A stretch of 64,000 bases of DNA, taken from the NCBI RefSeq assembly GCF_004359195.1, contig NZ_CP037954.1, positions 2,356,001-2,420,000 on the forward strand, given 5' to 3'. The position numbers and the translations under genes were made by a program. Origin of the DNA: Chryseobacterium salivictor (GTDB taxonomy: Bacteria > Bacteroidota > Bacteroidia > Flavobacteriales > Weeksellaceae). Positions 51,075 through 62,151 of the stretch are shown one piece after another (the first letter of the stretch is position 1; each line of letters begins with the position of its first letter). The notes below the pieces were generated by a model. That model did no database searches and was not told the origin of the DNA. It saw nothing but the letters and a program-made list of their open reading frames with translations.

Positions 51075-52556
51075 ATGTCGGAAAACGAATCTCTACAAAC
51101 TCCAAATATCAAGAATAATCCAAAGATCATGAAAGCCTGGGCTTTGTATGATTGGGCAAATTCTGTTTATTCATTGGTCATTACATCGACTATTTTCCCG
51201 ATTTATTATTCGATTCTTACCACGGCCTCTGAGAAAAGCGAGTACGTGCAAGAAACCGGACAGTGGATTAAAGTTCCTGTTCGGCACATGATTAAGATTT
51301 TCGGAAAAGAGTATCAGCCAGATGCGATTTACGGATATTCTTTGACCATTTCATTTCTGATTGTAGTTTTGCTGTCACCATTTTTGTCATCGTTGGCAGA
51401 TACGATTGGGAACAAAAAATCATTTCTGCAATTTTTTTGTTATTTGGGAGCCACTTCCTGTATGGGTTTAGCGATGTTTACGGGAATGCAAAATGTATTT
51501 CTGGGCTTATTATTCAGCATTACGGCCAGTGTCGGATTCTGGGGGAGTTTAGTCTTCTATAATTCTTTTTTGCCGGATATTGCAACTCCCGATAAGCAGG
51601 ATGCACTTTCTGCAAAAGGGTATGTATATGGCTATTTAGGTTCTGTTGTTTTAGTGGTAATTTGTTTGTTGCTCATTCAGGTTTTTGCTAAAGATGCGGA
51701 GCAGGCGAAAATTTATACCCGAATTTCTTTTCTGCTAACAGGAGCGTGGTGGTTTGGTTTTTCCCAGTACACTTTCAAGCATTTGCCCCAATTTGGTAAT
51801 ATTAAAGAACAATTACCAAAAGATTTGGTGCTGTTGAATTATAAAAATATTTTTGAAAAACATGAAGAACAAGGGGGAATTTGGGTGGTTTTAAATGATA
51901 ATCTTCACTTTTACCTTGATATTGCTAAGCAAAGCTTTAGGGAATTATTTAAAGTTGGGAGGGTTTTATTTAAGGACAGAAATTTGAAATTTTTCCTGTC
52001 GAGTTTCTTCTTTTACAGCGTTGGAATGCAAACCATTTTCTTGATGGCGACACTTTTTGGGAAGAGCGAAATCAATCTGGAACAGGATAAATTAATTATG
52101 ACTTTATTATTAATTCAGATTGAAGCGATTATCGGAGCAGTTGTTTTCTCACGCTTATCCCGCAAAATTGGGAATAAGAATGTAATTTCGATTGCAATTG
52201 TACTTTGGATTGTAGCCTGTTTATCAGCATATTTCCTCAACAAAGAAAATCCAAATGTAGAAATCCAGTTCTACGTAATAGCCGGAATTATAGGTTTGGT
52301 AATGGGTGGTTTGCAGGCAATGTCGCGTTCTACCTACTCAAAGCTATTGCCGGAAAATAGTATGGATAATACGACCTTCTTTAGTTTTTATGATGTATTG
52401 GAAAAAATAGCTATCATTATTGGGACATTCATTTTTGCAACCATCATTGAAAAATACCATAATATGAGATATTCCGCTTTATCGATGTCGGCCTTTTTCT
52501 TTGTAGGACTGGTATTAATCCGGTTTTTGAAAGTAAAAATGGGGAAAGAAAAATAG
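51075..52556 (+). CDS. UMF1/Atg22-family MFS transporter
   Basis: 493 residues, twelve membrane helices. KAWALYDWANSVYSLVI near the start is the Atg22/UMF1 signature, with GLQAMSRSTYSKLLPEN (motif of the second half). Yeast Atg22 exports amino acids from the vacuole; bacterial members are uncharacterised. A TACTTTTG element precedes it (51050-51057). Confidence 0.85.
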   Translation: MSENESLQTPNIKNNPKIMKAWALYDWANSVYSLVITSTIFPIYYSILTTASEKSEYVQETGQWIKVPVRHMIKIFGKEYQPDAIYGYSLTISFLIVVLLSPFLSSLADTIGNKKSFLQFFCYLGATSCMGLAMFTGMQNVFLGLLFSITASVGFWGSLVFYNSFLPDIATPDKQDALSAKGYVYGYLGSVVLVVICLLLIQVFAKDAEQAKIYTRISFLLTGAWWFGFSQYTFKHLPQFGNIKEQLPKDLVLLNYKNIFEKHEEQGGIWVVLNDNLHFYLDIAKQSFRELFKVGRVLFKDRNLKFFLSSFFFYSVGMQTIFLMATLFGKSEINLEQDKLIMTLLLIQIEAIIGAVVFSRLSRKIGNKNVISIAIVLWIVACLSAYFLNKENPNVEIQFYVIAGIIGLVMGGLQAMSRSTYSKLLPENSMDNTTFFSFYDVLEKIAIIIGTFIFATIIEKYHNMRYSALSMSAFFFVGLVLIRFLKVKMGKEK

Positions 52557-52616
52557 CAGTTTCAGATTGGTATTGCTTTTGTAATTTTAGCTTAATAATT
52601 GCTTATTTTTGCAGAG

Positions 52617-52643
52617 TTGTTAAATTAAAATTACGTACATTTG
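52617..52643 (+). promoter_or_regulatory. Promoter of the mevalonate kinase gene
   Basis: TTG (52617-52619), 16-nt spacer, TACATTTG (52636-52643), matching the Flavobacteriia consensus; leader of about 25 nt. Confidence 0.6.
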
Positions 52644-52673
52644 CAACTGTAAATCAATGGATTAAATTAAACT

Positions 52674-53600
52674 ATGACCAACCCTTTATTTTACGCAAAG
52701 ATTCTTTTGTTCGGCGAATACGGTATTATCGAAGATTCGCAGGGACTTACTTTACCCTATAGTTTTTATAAAGGAACATTAAAATTTTCTGATTTAAAAA
52801 GCGATTTTGATAAAGAATCAAATGATTCGCTGCTGAAATATTCTGATTATTTAAAAGATTTAGAACTTCCAGAGGTTTTTCAACTCAATATTTCTAAGTT
52901 TAAAAAGGATATCAAAAAAGGATTGTTCTTCGATTCCAATATTCCGCAAGGATATGGGGTAGGAAGTTCAGGGGCTTTAGTTGCCGCTATTTTTGAAAAA
53001 TATTCGATAAAAAGTTATCAGCCGGAACAGGTTTCTAAAGATCAACTTATGAATCTCCGTACTATTTTCGGTCAAATGGAAAGTTATTTCCATGGAAAAA
53101 GTTCAGGAATTGATCCGCTGATCTGTTACATGAACCTGCCGATTCTTATCGAAAGCAAAGAAAGCGTGGATAAAGTTGCTATCCCGGCAAGTCATGAAGG
53201 GAAAGGAGCGATCTTCTTAATCGATTCCGGGATGACTGGCGAAACTGGACCGATGGTTCAGATCTTCTTTGAAAAAATGAAAACGGAAGGTTTCCGCAAA
53301 ACGATGAAAGAAGAATTCATCCGCTACAACAATGCCTGTATTGATGCTTTCCTGAAAAAAGAAATGACTCCACTTTTTAGAAACCTAAAGAGTCTTTCTG
53401 TCTGGGCTTACGAACATTTCAAACCAATGATTCCCGAAAGTATTTATAATGCCTGGAAAAAAGGGTTGGATACCAATGCCTATTACCTAAAGCTTTGCGG
53501 AAGCGGCGGTGGCGGTTATATTTTGGGGTTTACCAAAGACTATAAAAAAGCAGAAAAAATGCTGGAAGGTTTCCACAAAGAAGTTATTTACAGGTTCTAG
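52674..53600 (+). CDS. Mevalonate kinase (GHMP family)
   Basis: 308 residues. KILLFGEYGII start, GHMP ATP loop PQGYGVGSSGALVAA (about 98-112), HGKSSGIDPL and the C-terminal LCGSGGGGYILGF. Phosphorylates mevalonate in the isoprenoid pathway used by Flavobacteriia. The UbiA-type prenyltransferase gene follows at once, consistent with an isoprenoid cluster. Confidence 0.88.
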   Translation: MTNPLFYAKILLFGEYGIIEDSQGLTLPYSFYKGTLKFSDLKSDFDKESNDSLLKYSDYLKDLELPEVFQLNISKFKKDIKKGLFFDSNIPQGYGVGSSGALVAAIFEKYSIKSYQPEQVSKDQLMNLRTIFGQMESYFHGKSSGIDPLICYMNLPILIESKESVDKVAIPASHEGKGAIFLIDSGMTGETGPMVQIFFEKMKTEGFRKTMKEEFIRYNNACIDAFLKKEMTPLFRNLKSLSVWAYEHFKPMIPESIYNAWKKGLDTNAYYLKLCGSGGGGYILGFTKDYKKAEKMLEGFHKEVIYRF

Positions 53601-53671
53601 ATTTTTCGTAAAAGTCGAAAACCACCGGTCTGAATTCCATTTTAATTAAGCAGTTTGTGACTTTACGTTCC

Positions 53672-54568
53672 ATGAAAAATCCCTTACTTTATCGGTTTTC
53701 TCAATTCATTGCCTTTTTGATGGGCGCGCGGGTTTTCGTGGCTTTACTGCTTACTTTTGCTTTATATGTTTCTACTTTTTTTCTCTTTAATCAGGAAGAA
53801 AGTTTGCGGAATTTTGTCTTTGATTTTAAAGTCCACAGCATTATTTTTTGCTGCGTTTTAAGTATTTTGGCAGGAGGAATTATCAATCAGTTTTACGACC
53901 GCGAAAAAGATCAGGTGACCAAACCTTTCCGGACAAGAATTCAAAATTTTCTTAAGCAGAAGTATTTTCTTTATGCCTACATCATCCTCAATCTGTTTTC
54001 GCTGGGAATTGCGGGAATGATTTCGGTGCGGGTTTTCTTTTTCTTTCTGATCTACCAGTTTCTAATGTGGTTTTACAGTCATAAACTTAGTAAATTATTG
54101 ATTATTAATAATTTAACTTTTGTGAGTTTATCGTTATATCCTTTTTTTGGAATGTTGTTTTATTATAAAACTTTTTCAGTCCAGATCTTTTTGATGTCTG
54201 TTTTTATTTTCCTGATGCTTTTAATTATTGATGTTATAAAAGATACTTTAACCAAAAATGCAGACAAAGTTTTTGGTTACACTACCATTCCCAATTATTT
54301 CAGCTCTTCTACTTCAGGTGCTTTTATAGTAACGCTATTAATTGTCGCGCAGATTTCTTCCGGATTGATTATCTGGAAAATGGGCTTGCACAGTATTATG
54401 AGTTATTATTTTGCAGCGAGTATTTTTATTCAAATCATCTCCGTATTTTTAGCTTTAAATAAAACCAAATATTCGAAGTTTGTCAATTTGAATATGCTTA
54501 GAATCTGGATTTTTGTGGGCATTATCGCTATGCTGGCCAACGGAATTCATCAGCATTATTTTATTTAA
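53672..54568 (+). CDS. UbiA-family prenyltransferase
   Basis: 298 residues from ATG at 53672; a GTG at 53657 is also in frame. Eight to nine membrane helices with the two Asp-rich diphosphate sites: NQFYDREKDQV (first) and DVIKDTLTKNADK (second). Resembles the geranylgeranylglycerol-phosphate/chlorophyll-synthase branch of UbiA. It transfers a prenyl chain to an acceptor in the membrane; acceptor unknown. Follows mevalonate kinase, so the same isoprenoid supply is likely. Confidence 0.85.
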   Translation: MKNPLLYRFSQFIAFLMGARVFVALLLTFALYVSTFFLFNQEESLRNFVFDFKVHSIIFCCVLSILAGGIINQFYDREKDQVTKPFRTRIQNFLKQKYFLYAYIILNLFSLGIAGMISVRVFFFFLIYQFLMWFYSHKLSKLLIINNLTFVSLSLYPFFGMLFYYKTFSVQIFLMSVFIFLMLLIIDVIKDTLTKNADKVFGYTTIPNYFSSSTSGAFIVTLLIVAQISSGLIIWKMGLHSIMSYYFAASIFIQIISVFLALNKTKYSKFVNLNMLRIWIFVGIIAMLANGIHQHYFI

Positions 54569-54720
54569 AACTGAAGCTCTTTTTTAATAATTTTTGAGCA
54601 ACGGTCTTATTTTTACTATTAAATTTTCTTAAGATTGCAGATGTTAAATTTTATCTTATTGCACCGTCGCATTTAAACAAACAAAAAATACCTTATCTTT
54701 GCAGATAAATTTTTCAGAAC

Positions 54721-55830
54721 ATGAGCAGAGACAGTAATGGTAATAAGAAGCCACGCATTAGCAAAATTTCTAATTCAGGAAGTTCCCCAAAACCACGAGG
54801 AACAAAATCTGCCCGTCCGCGAACTGAAAAACCAGTAGAAAGAAAAGAGCCGAAAGAACCAAAAGCACCGAGAGAACCAAGACTGATGTCTCAGTCGGAA
54901 GCGAAATCTTACGAGAAAACTTTCGATAAACCGGCTTCCCGAAAAATGGGAAAAAGAATAGGAAAATCTTTTGACAGCAGCAGTAAATTCGATAAAGGTC
55001 CTGCGAAATCCGGCGTTAAAAAGCCTTACAAAAAACCTTTCGTACCAGTTGATGAAGCGGAGAAAACGCGTTCGTTTGTACAAAAAAGAAGGTTTGATAA
55101 ATTAGCCAAAGAAACTCCAAAAGAATCAATCCGTTTAAATAAATACATCGCGAATTCAGGAATTTGTTCCCGTAGAGAAGCTGATGATTTAATCATGCAA
55201 GGTTTGGTAGAAGTGAACGGAAAGCCAGTAACAGAAATGGGTTACCAGGTTCAGAAAACCGACAGAGTGGTTTTCGACGGACAGGGAATTACGCCAGAGA
55301 AACCGGTTTACGTTTTATTGAATAAGCCAAAAGGATATATTTCTACCACCAAAGATGACAAAGCCAGAAAAACGGTGTTGGATTTGGTAGCCAATGCATC
55401 CCCTTACCGATTGTTCCCGGTGGGAAGATTAGACCGTTCTACGACAGGAGTAATCCTGCTCACCAACGATGGTCACATGACGAAGAAACTGACGCATCCA
55501 TCTTTTGCCATGAAGAAAATCTATCACGTGACTTTGGATCGGAAATTAGACAGAGCAGATTTAAATATGATTCAGGAGGGAATCCGTTTGGAAGAAGGAA
55601 TTGCCGAAGTTGACAGCATTTCTTATATCGAAGGAAAACCGAAAAATGAAATCGGAATCGAATTGAGTATTGGCTGGAATAGAGTAGTACGTCGTATTTT
55701 CCAGAAGTTAGGATACGAAGTTGAATTACTTGACCGTGTATTGTTCGCCGGATTAACCAAGAAAAACATCAAACGTGGTCACTGGAGAATCTTAACTGAT
55801 TTGGAAGTGAATAACCTGAAAATGCTATAA
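54721..55830 (+). CDS. 23S rRNA pseudouridine synthase, RluB/RsuA type
   Basis: 369 residues. A long basic N-terminal extension of about 130 residues (Lys/Arg/Ser/Pro-rich), S4 RNA-binding domain (RLNKYIANSGICSRREADDL), then the catalytic domain with Asp in GRLDRSTTGVILLTNDG and HPSFAMKKIYHVTL. Converts uridines in rRNA to pseudouridine. TATCTTTG at 54694-54701 precedes it. The extension is typical of Bacteroidota homologues and likely binds RNA. Confidence 0.92.
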   Translation: MSRDSNGNKKPRISKISNSGSSPKPRGTKSARPRTEKPVERKEPKEPKAPREPRLMSQSEAKSYEKTFDKPASRKMGKRIGKSFDSSSKFDKGPAKSGVKKPYKKPFVPVDEAEKTRSFVQKRRFDKLAKETPKESIRLNKYIANSGICSRREADDLIMQGLVEVNGKPVTEMGYQVQKTDRVVFDGQGITPEKPVYVLLNKPKGYISTTKDDKARKTVLDLVANASPYRLFPVGRLDRSTTGVILLTNDGHMTKKLTHPSFAMKKIYHVTLDRKLDRADLNMIQEGIRLEEGIAEVDSISYIEGKPKNEIGIELSIGWNRVVRRIFQKLGYEVELLDRVLFAGLTKKNIKRGHWRILTDLEVNNLKML

Positions 55831-55865
55831 TTTTTTTAATTAAAATTAAAGAAATTTAAGATAAC

Positions 55866-55900
55866 AAAACCCCTTTTTGCTTTGTACAGAAAGGGGTTTT
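55866..55900 (+). terminator. Terminator of the pseudouridine synthase gene
   Basis: AAAACCCCTTT, 13-nt loop, AAAGGGGTTTT, then ACTTTT. Separates the plus-strand block from the convergent icd gene. Confidence 0.9.
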
Positions 55901-56085
55901 ACTTTTAATGTAGTTTTTTTTATTTTAAAGAAAAGCTTTTTTTACATTTTTTAAATCTGAACGGAAACGAGGATTTATTGAATAACGGTGATATTTAAAA
56001 TTAATAAATTACTGAGGAATTTGATGAGGAATGCTTATATTATTAAGAAAGTTGTGGGTATCATATTTTTCTGAAATTTAAAAAG

Positions 56086-56115
56086 AAAAACACTCCCCAA
56101 ATTTGGAGAGTGTTT
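56086..56115 (-). terminator. Terminator of icd, bidirectional
   Basis: AAAACACTCCCCAAA next to TTTGGAGAGTGTTTT, a 15-bp inverted repeat with one mismatch and T-rich sequence on the minus strand beyond it. Confidence 0.8.
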
Positions 56116-56152
56116 TAAATTTATATAAAATTTATTTAGCGAAGATCACTAA

Positions 56153-58752
<2,600 letters not shown>

Positions 58753-58786
58753 AAAAAAAGAGATCTCTTTCGAAATCTCTTTTTTT
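58753..58786 (-). terminator. Terminator of dnaJ
   Basis: AAAAAAAGAGAT (58753-58764) pairs with ATCTCTTTTTTT (58775-58786), a 12-bp stem with a 10-nt loop, 3 nt after the dnaJ stop codon. Confidence 0.85.
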
Positions 58787-58789
58787 ATT

Positions 58790-59902
58790 TTAATCGAATA
58801 AGTCTCTAACTTTTTCGAAAAATGTCTTTTCTTTTCCTGATGGTTCAGCGACCATATCGCCGTTTGCCAACTGCTTTTCGAAGAAATCTTTTTGTTCTTT
58901 CGATAAATTTTGTGGAGTCCAGACATTGATGTGAACAAACATATCGCCTGTCCCATAACTGTCGATGCTTGGTAAGCCTTTTTTAGAAAGTCTTAATATT
59001 TTTCCGGACTGTGTCCCTGCATCCACTTTTATTTTAACTTTTCCACCAACGGTCGGGATTTCTTTATGAGTTCCCAAAGCCGCTTCTGCAAAAGAAATGT
59101 ATAATTCCTGGTGAAGATTATCGCCTTCTCTTTTGATGTGTGCATCAACTTCTTCCTCTACAACGACCAATAAATCTCCGGGAGTTCCACCGAACGGTGC
59201 GTCGTTTCCTTTTCCGCGAACATTCAGCTGAATGCCTTCTCTTGCTCCTGCCGGAATATTAATGGTTACTTCTTCATCCTCCTTGATCAAGCCTTGTGAG
59301 TTAGCTCCTGCTGGTATTTTATCGGCAATTTTACCAATGCCCTGACAAGTTCCACAATGCGTTTGTGTTTGCATTTGTCCGAACATGGTGTTCATCACTT
59401 TCATCTGTACGCCAGATCCGTGGCAGGTAGGGCAGGTTTTAGAAGTCGCACCGGGGGCCAGCTTCATTTTTTTAACTTTAATGGTTTTCTGCGTACCATT
59501 AACCATTTCCTCGAGGTTCAGTTTAATTCTTACTCTCAGATTGCTTCCGCGAAGCTGTTGTCTTTGCTGACCACCGCCACCGCCAAAATGTCCACCGAAA
59601 ATATCACCGAACTGGGAGAAAATATCGTCCATATTCATTCCGCCACCGAAGCCGCCGCCGCCAAATCCGCCGCCACCGTTCATTCCGGCGTGACCATACT
59701 GGTCATAACGAGCTTTTTTATTGCCGTCGCTCAAAACCTCGTACGCTTCTGCAGCTTCTTTAAATTTTTCTTCCGCGGCTTTATCACCTGGGTTTTTATC
59801 CGGGTGAAATTTAATGGCCATTTTGCGGTAGGCTTTTTTTATTTCCTCTGGAGAAGCACTTTTAGATACTTCCAGAATTTCGTAATAATCTCTTTTAGAC
59901 AT
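58790..59902 (-). CDS. dnaJ: Chaperone DnaJ with reduced zinc-binding region
   Basis: 370 residues. J domain 1-70 with HPD at 33-35, Gly/Phe linker 76-112, then the Cys-rich region and the two C-terminal beta-sandwich domains. Only two of the four CxxCxGxG motifs are present: CPTCHGSG (157-164) and CGTCQGIG (183-190). Motifs 1 and 4 are gone and replaced by [12 protein letters not shown] and [10 protein letters not shown]. The remaining pair corresponds to zinc centre II, which is the one tied to DnaK function. The protein should still deliver substrates to DnaK. Lies 177 nt downstream of grpE. Confidence 0.92.
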   Translation of the reverse strand: MSKRDYYEILEVSKSASPEEIKKAYRKMAIKFHPDKNPGDKAAEEKFKEAAEAYEVLSDGNKKARYDQYGHAGMNGGGGFGGGGFGGGMNMDDIFSQFGDIFGGHFGGGGGQQRQQLRGSNLRVRIKLNLEEMVNGTQKTIKVKKMKLAPGATSKTCPTCHGSGVQMKVMNTMFGQMQTQTHCGTCQGIGKIADKIPAGANSQGLIKEDEEVTINIPAGAREGIQLNVRGKGNDAPFGGTPGDLLVVVEEEVDAHIKREGDNLHQELYISFAEAALGTHKEIPTVGGKVKIKVDAGTQSGKILRLSKKGLPSIDSYGTGDMFVHINVWTPQNLSKEQKDFFEKQLANGDMVAEPSGKEKTFFEKVRDLFD

Positions 59903-60079
59903 AATAATGATGAGTGAATAATCTTCAGATAAAGACTGAAAATATTTTAATATATTTTATTTGGGCAGCTTATTCTTTTGTCTTTTCGCAAGGGTTCGCG
60001 CTTTTTTTGCAAAACAATTTTCCAAGGCTGAAATATCAGCACTTCATAAGCTTAACTGCACAATTTGACTGTTTAAAGT

Positions 60080-60619
60080 TTAGTTTCCGGTAACGACTTT
60101 AGCAAATCTGATCACTTTATCAGACAGTTGATAACCGGTTTCAATGATATCTACAATTTTACCTTTTAATTCAGCAGAAGGAGCTGGGATTTGCGTAATT
60201 GCTTCATGGAAATCAACATTAAAATCGTCACCAACATTTACGGTCATAGGCTTCAGCCCTTTATCAGACAATTTATTTTTAAATTTTTGATAGATAAGTT
60301 CTACGCCTTTCAAATCTGCTTCATTGCCATTTTTGGCAATTTCCTTTAAGGCACGTTCGAAATCATCTAAAACATCCAGCATAGAAATCATCATATCCTG
60401 ATTGGCATATTGAAAGAATTCCATTTTTTCTTTGGATGTTCTCTTCTTGTAATTTTCGAATTCTGCAAAAAGTCTGATATAACGGTCTCTTTCTTCTGCC
60501 AAAAGGTCTTCTGAAGACGGCTCTGCTGTCACGCTTTCAGTTGTTTCTTCTGAAGTGTTTGGAGTAAGATCGTCTTGCGGATTTAAGTTTTCTTCGTAAA
60601 TATCTTTGTTGTCTGACAT
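60080..60619 (-). CDS. grpE: GrpE nucleotide-exchange factor
   Basis: 179 residues. Acidic N-terminus, long coiled coil (about 40-85, including RYIRLFAEFENYKKRTSKEK), then the beta-wing end FDVDFHEAITQ-like region (FNVDFHEAITQIPAPS) and GYQLSDKVIRFAKVVTGN. Releases ADP from DnaK. grpE and dnaJ form a heat-shock unit; a candidate sigma-54-like or stress promoter upstream is discussed in the findings. Confidence 0.93.
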   Translation of the reverse strand: MSDNKDIYEENLNPQDDLTPNTSEETTESVTAEPSSEDLLAEERDRYIRLFAEFENYKKRTSKEKMEFFQYANQDMMISMLDVLDDFERALKEIAKNGNEADLKGVELIYQKFKNKLSDKGLKPMTVNVGDDFNVDFHEAITQIPAPSAELKGKIVDIIETGYQLSDKVIRFAKVVTGN

Positions 60620-60708
60620 AATGTTAAATTTTATACCGAACGTTTCACAAAGATTTTGCCAAAAAAGACTTTATGACATTTCGGCAGATTTATAAGAAAA
60701 TAATGCAG

Positions 60709-62040
60709 TTACATTTCAGTAAATGTCTGATAGAGCAGAATAATATTAAGAGTGAGAATTGTTCCCGAGATAATCCAAACTAAAACCTGAAGCCATGGTT
60801 TGTTTACAAATGCGCCCATTTTTAATTTAGAATTGGTAAACATGATCAGTGGAATAACTGCGAAACTCAATTGCATCGATAAGATGACCTGGCTTAAAAC
60901 CAATAAATCAGTAGTTCCTTTCTCGCCATATAATATTGTTACTATTAAAGCAGGAATTACCGCAATCGAGCGGGTGATTAATCTTCTTAACCAGGGTTTT
61001 AAACGGATGTTGAGAAAGCCTTCCATTACAATTTGTCCGGCCAGTGTTCCTGTTAAAGTGGAATTTTGACCTGATGCTAATAATGCAATAGCAAAGAAGA
61101 TACTGGCAAAACTGGTCCCAAGAATGGGTGCCAGCATTTGGTGAGCATCATGAATATCGGCAATGTCGTGATTTCCGGTGGTGTGGAAAGTTGCAGCGGC
61201 GACAATAAGTATCGCTGCATTAATGAAAAATGCGATGAATAAAGAAACTGTACTGTCAATGGTGGCAAATTTTATCGCTTCTTTTTTTCCGTCGTGGTTT
61301 CTTTTGTAATTTCTGGTTTGCACGATACTGCTGTGCAGGTATAGGTTGTGTGGCATTACAGTAGCTCCCAAAATTCCGATCGCGATATACAGCATTGACG
61401 GATTGGCGATCACTTCTTTCTGAGGAACCAATCCTGCAAGAAGCGGGAAAATATCGGGCTTACTTAAAATGATTTCGTAAGCAAAACTTCCCAAAATAAC
61501 AAAAGTTAAACCTGCAATAATGCTTTCAATAACACGAAAACCTTTTGCCTGAAGGAAAAGAATAATGAAAACATCTGCAATGGTGATGGCAACTCCCCAA
61601 GTTAGAGGAATTCCGAAAAGTAAATTTAATGCAATTGCCGACCCGATAACTTCTGCCAAATCACAGGCAGCGATGGCAATCTCGCAGAGTACCCACAGAA
61701 TAAAATTGGTGGTAGGATTGAAATGATCCCGACAAGCTTGCGCCAAATCGCGTTCTGCAACAACTCCTAATTTTACTGATAAATGCTGTAAAACCATGGC
61801 AAAAAGATTTGAAATTAAAACCACGGAAAGTAGAGTATATCCAAACTTTGCACCTCCTGCAATATCTGTAGCCCAGTTTCCGGGATCCATATAGCCCACG
61901 GCAATCATCAGTCCCGGCCCAGCGAACGCAAAGAGTTTCTTCCAAAAGCCCGCGTCTTTTGGAATATTGATAGAAGAAAAAACTTCGGGTAAAGAATTGG
62001 AGTGCTTTTCTCTTCTCCAAGGGGTTTTTAGATTCTTCAC
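60709..62040 (-). CDS. mntH: Nramp-family divalent metal transporter (Mn2+/Fe2+)
   Basis: 443 residues, GTG start at 62040. Eleven membrane helices; metal-site motifs DPGNW in helix 1 (VGYMDPGNWATDIAGG) and MPHNLYLHSS in helix 6. Imports manganese or iron with protons. Codon start and an operator-like inverted repeat GTTAG-N6-CTAAC lie 5 nt from each other, suggesting control by an MntR/DtxR-type repressor. Confidence 0.93.
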   Translation of the reverse strand: MKNLKTPWRREKHSNSLPEVFSSINIPKDAGFWKKLFAFAGPGLMIAVGYMDPGNWATDIAGGAKFGYTLLSVVLISNLFAMVLQHLSVKLGVVAERDLAQACRDHFNPTTNFILWVLCEIAIAACDLAEVIGSAIALNLLFGIPLTWGVAITIADVFIILFLQAKGFRVIESIIAGLTFVILGSFAYEIILSKPDIFPLLAGLVPQKEVIANPSMLYIAIGILGATVMPHNLYLHSSIVQTRNYKRNHDGKKEAIKFATIDSTVSLFIAFFINAAILIVAAATFHTTGNHDIADIHDAHQMLAPILGTSFASIFFAIALLASGQNSTLTGTLAGQIVMEGFLNIRLKPWLRRLITRSIAVIPALIVTILYGEKGTTDLLVLSQVILSMQLSFAVIPLIMFTNSKLKMGAFVNKPWLQVLVWIISGTILTLNIILLYQTFTEM

Positions 62041-62044
62041 TATT

Positions 62045-62060
62045 GTTAGATTGGCCTAAC
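62045..62060. promoter_or_regulatory. Candidate MntR/DtxR-type operator of mntH
   Basis: GTTAG, six bases, CTAAC, an inverted repeat overlapping the transcription start predicted from TATTTTTG at 62060-62067. Form and place resemble operators of manganese-responsive DtxR-family repressors (TTAGG...CTAA). Confidence 0.5.
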
Positions 62061-62067
62061 AAAAATA
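62060..62067 (-). promoter_or_regulatory. -7 element of mntH
   Basis: TATTTTTG on the minus strand. No TTG is seen at the expected -33 distance, so it may need an activator or be weak. Confidence 0.4.
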
Positions 62068-62103
62068 ATTAAATAAATTCTAGCATCACTTATAAAAAAG
62101 AAA

Positions 62104-62130
62104 AAATCCCGAAAAAAAATTTCGGGATTT
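62104..62130 (-). terminator. Terminator of the DUF937-OmpA gene
   Basis: AAATCCCGAAA and TTTCGGGATTT, an 11-bp stem with a loop of five, T-rich on the minus strand. Confidence 0.9.
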
Positions 62131-62151
62131 GTATGATATGATTTTAAAGTA

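Larger units (their letters stand above)
55831..56152. other. Convergent intergenic region
   Basis: Holds two terminators (55866-55900 and 56086-56115) about 185 nt apart, and nothing else recognisable between them. Confidence 0.6.
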
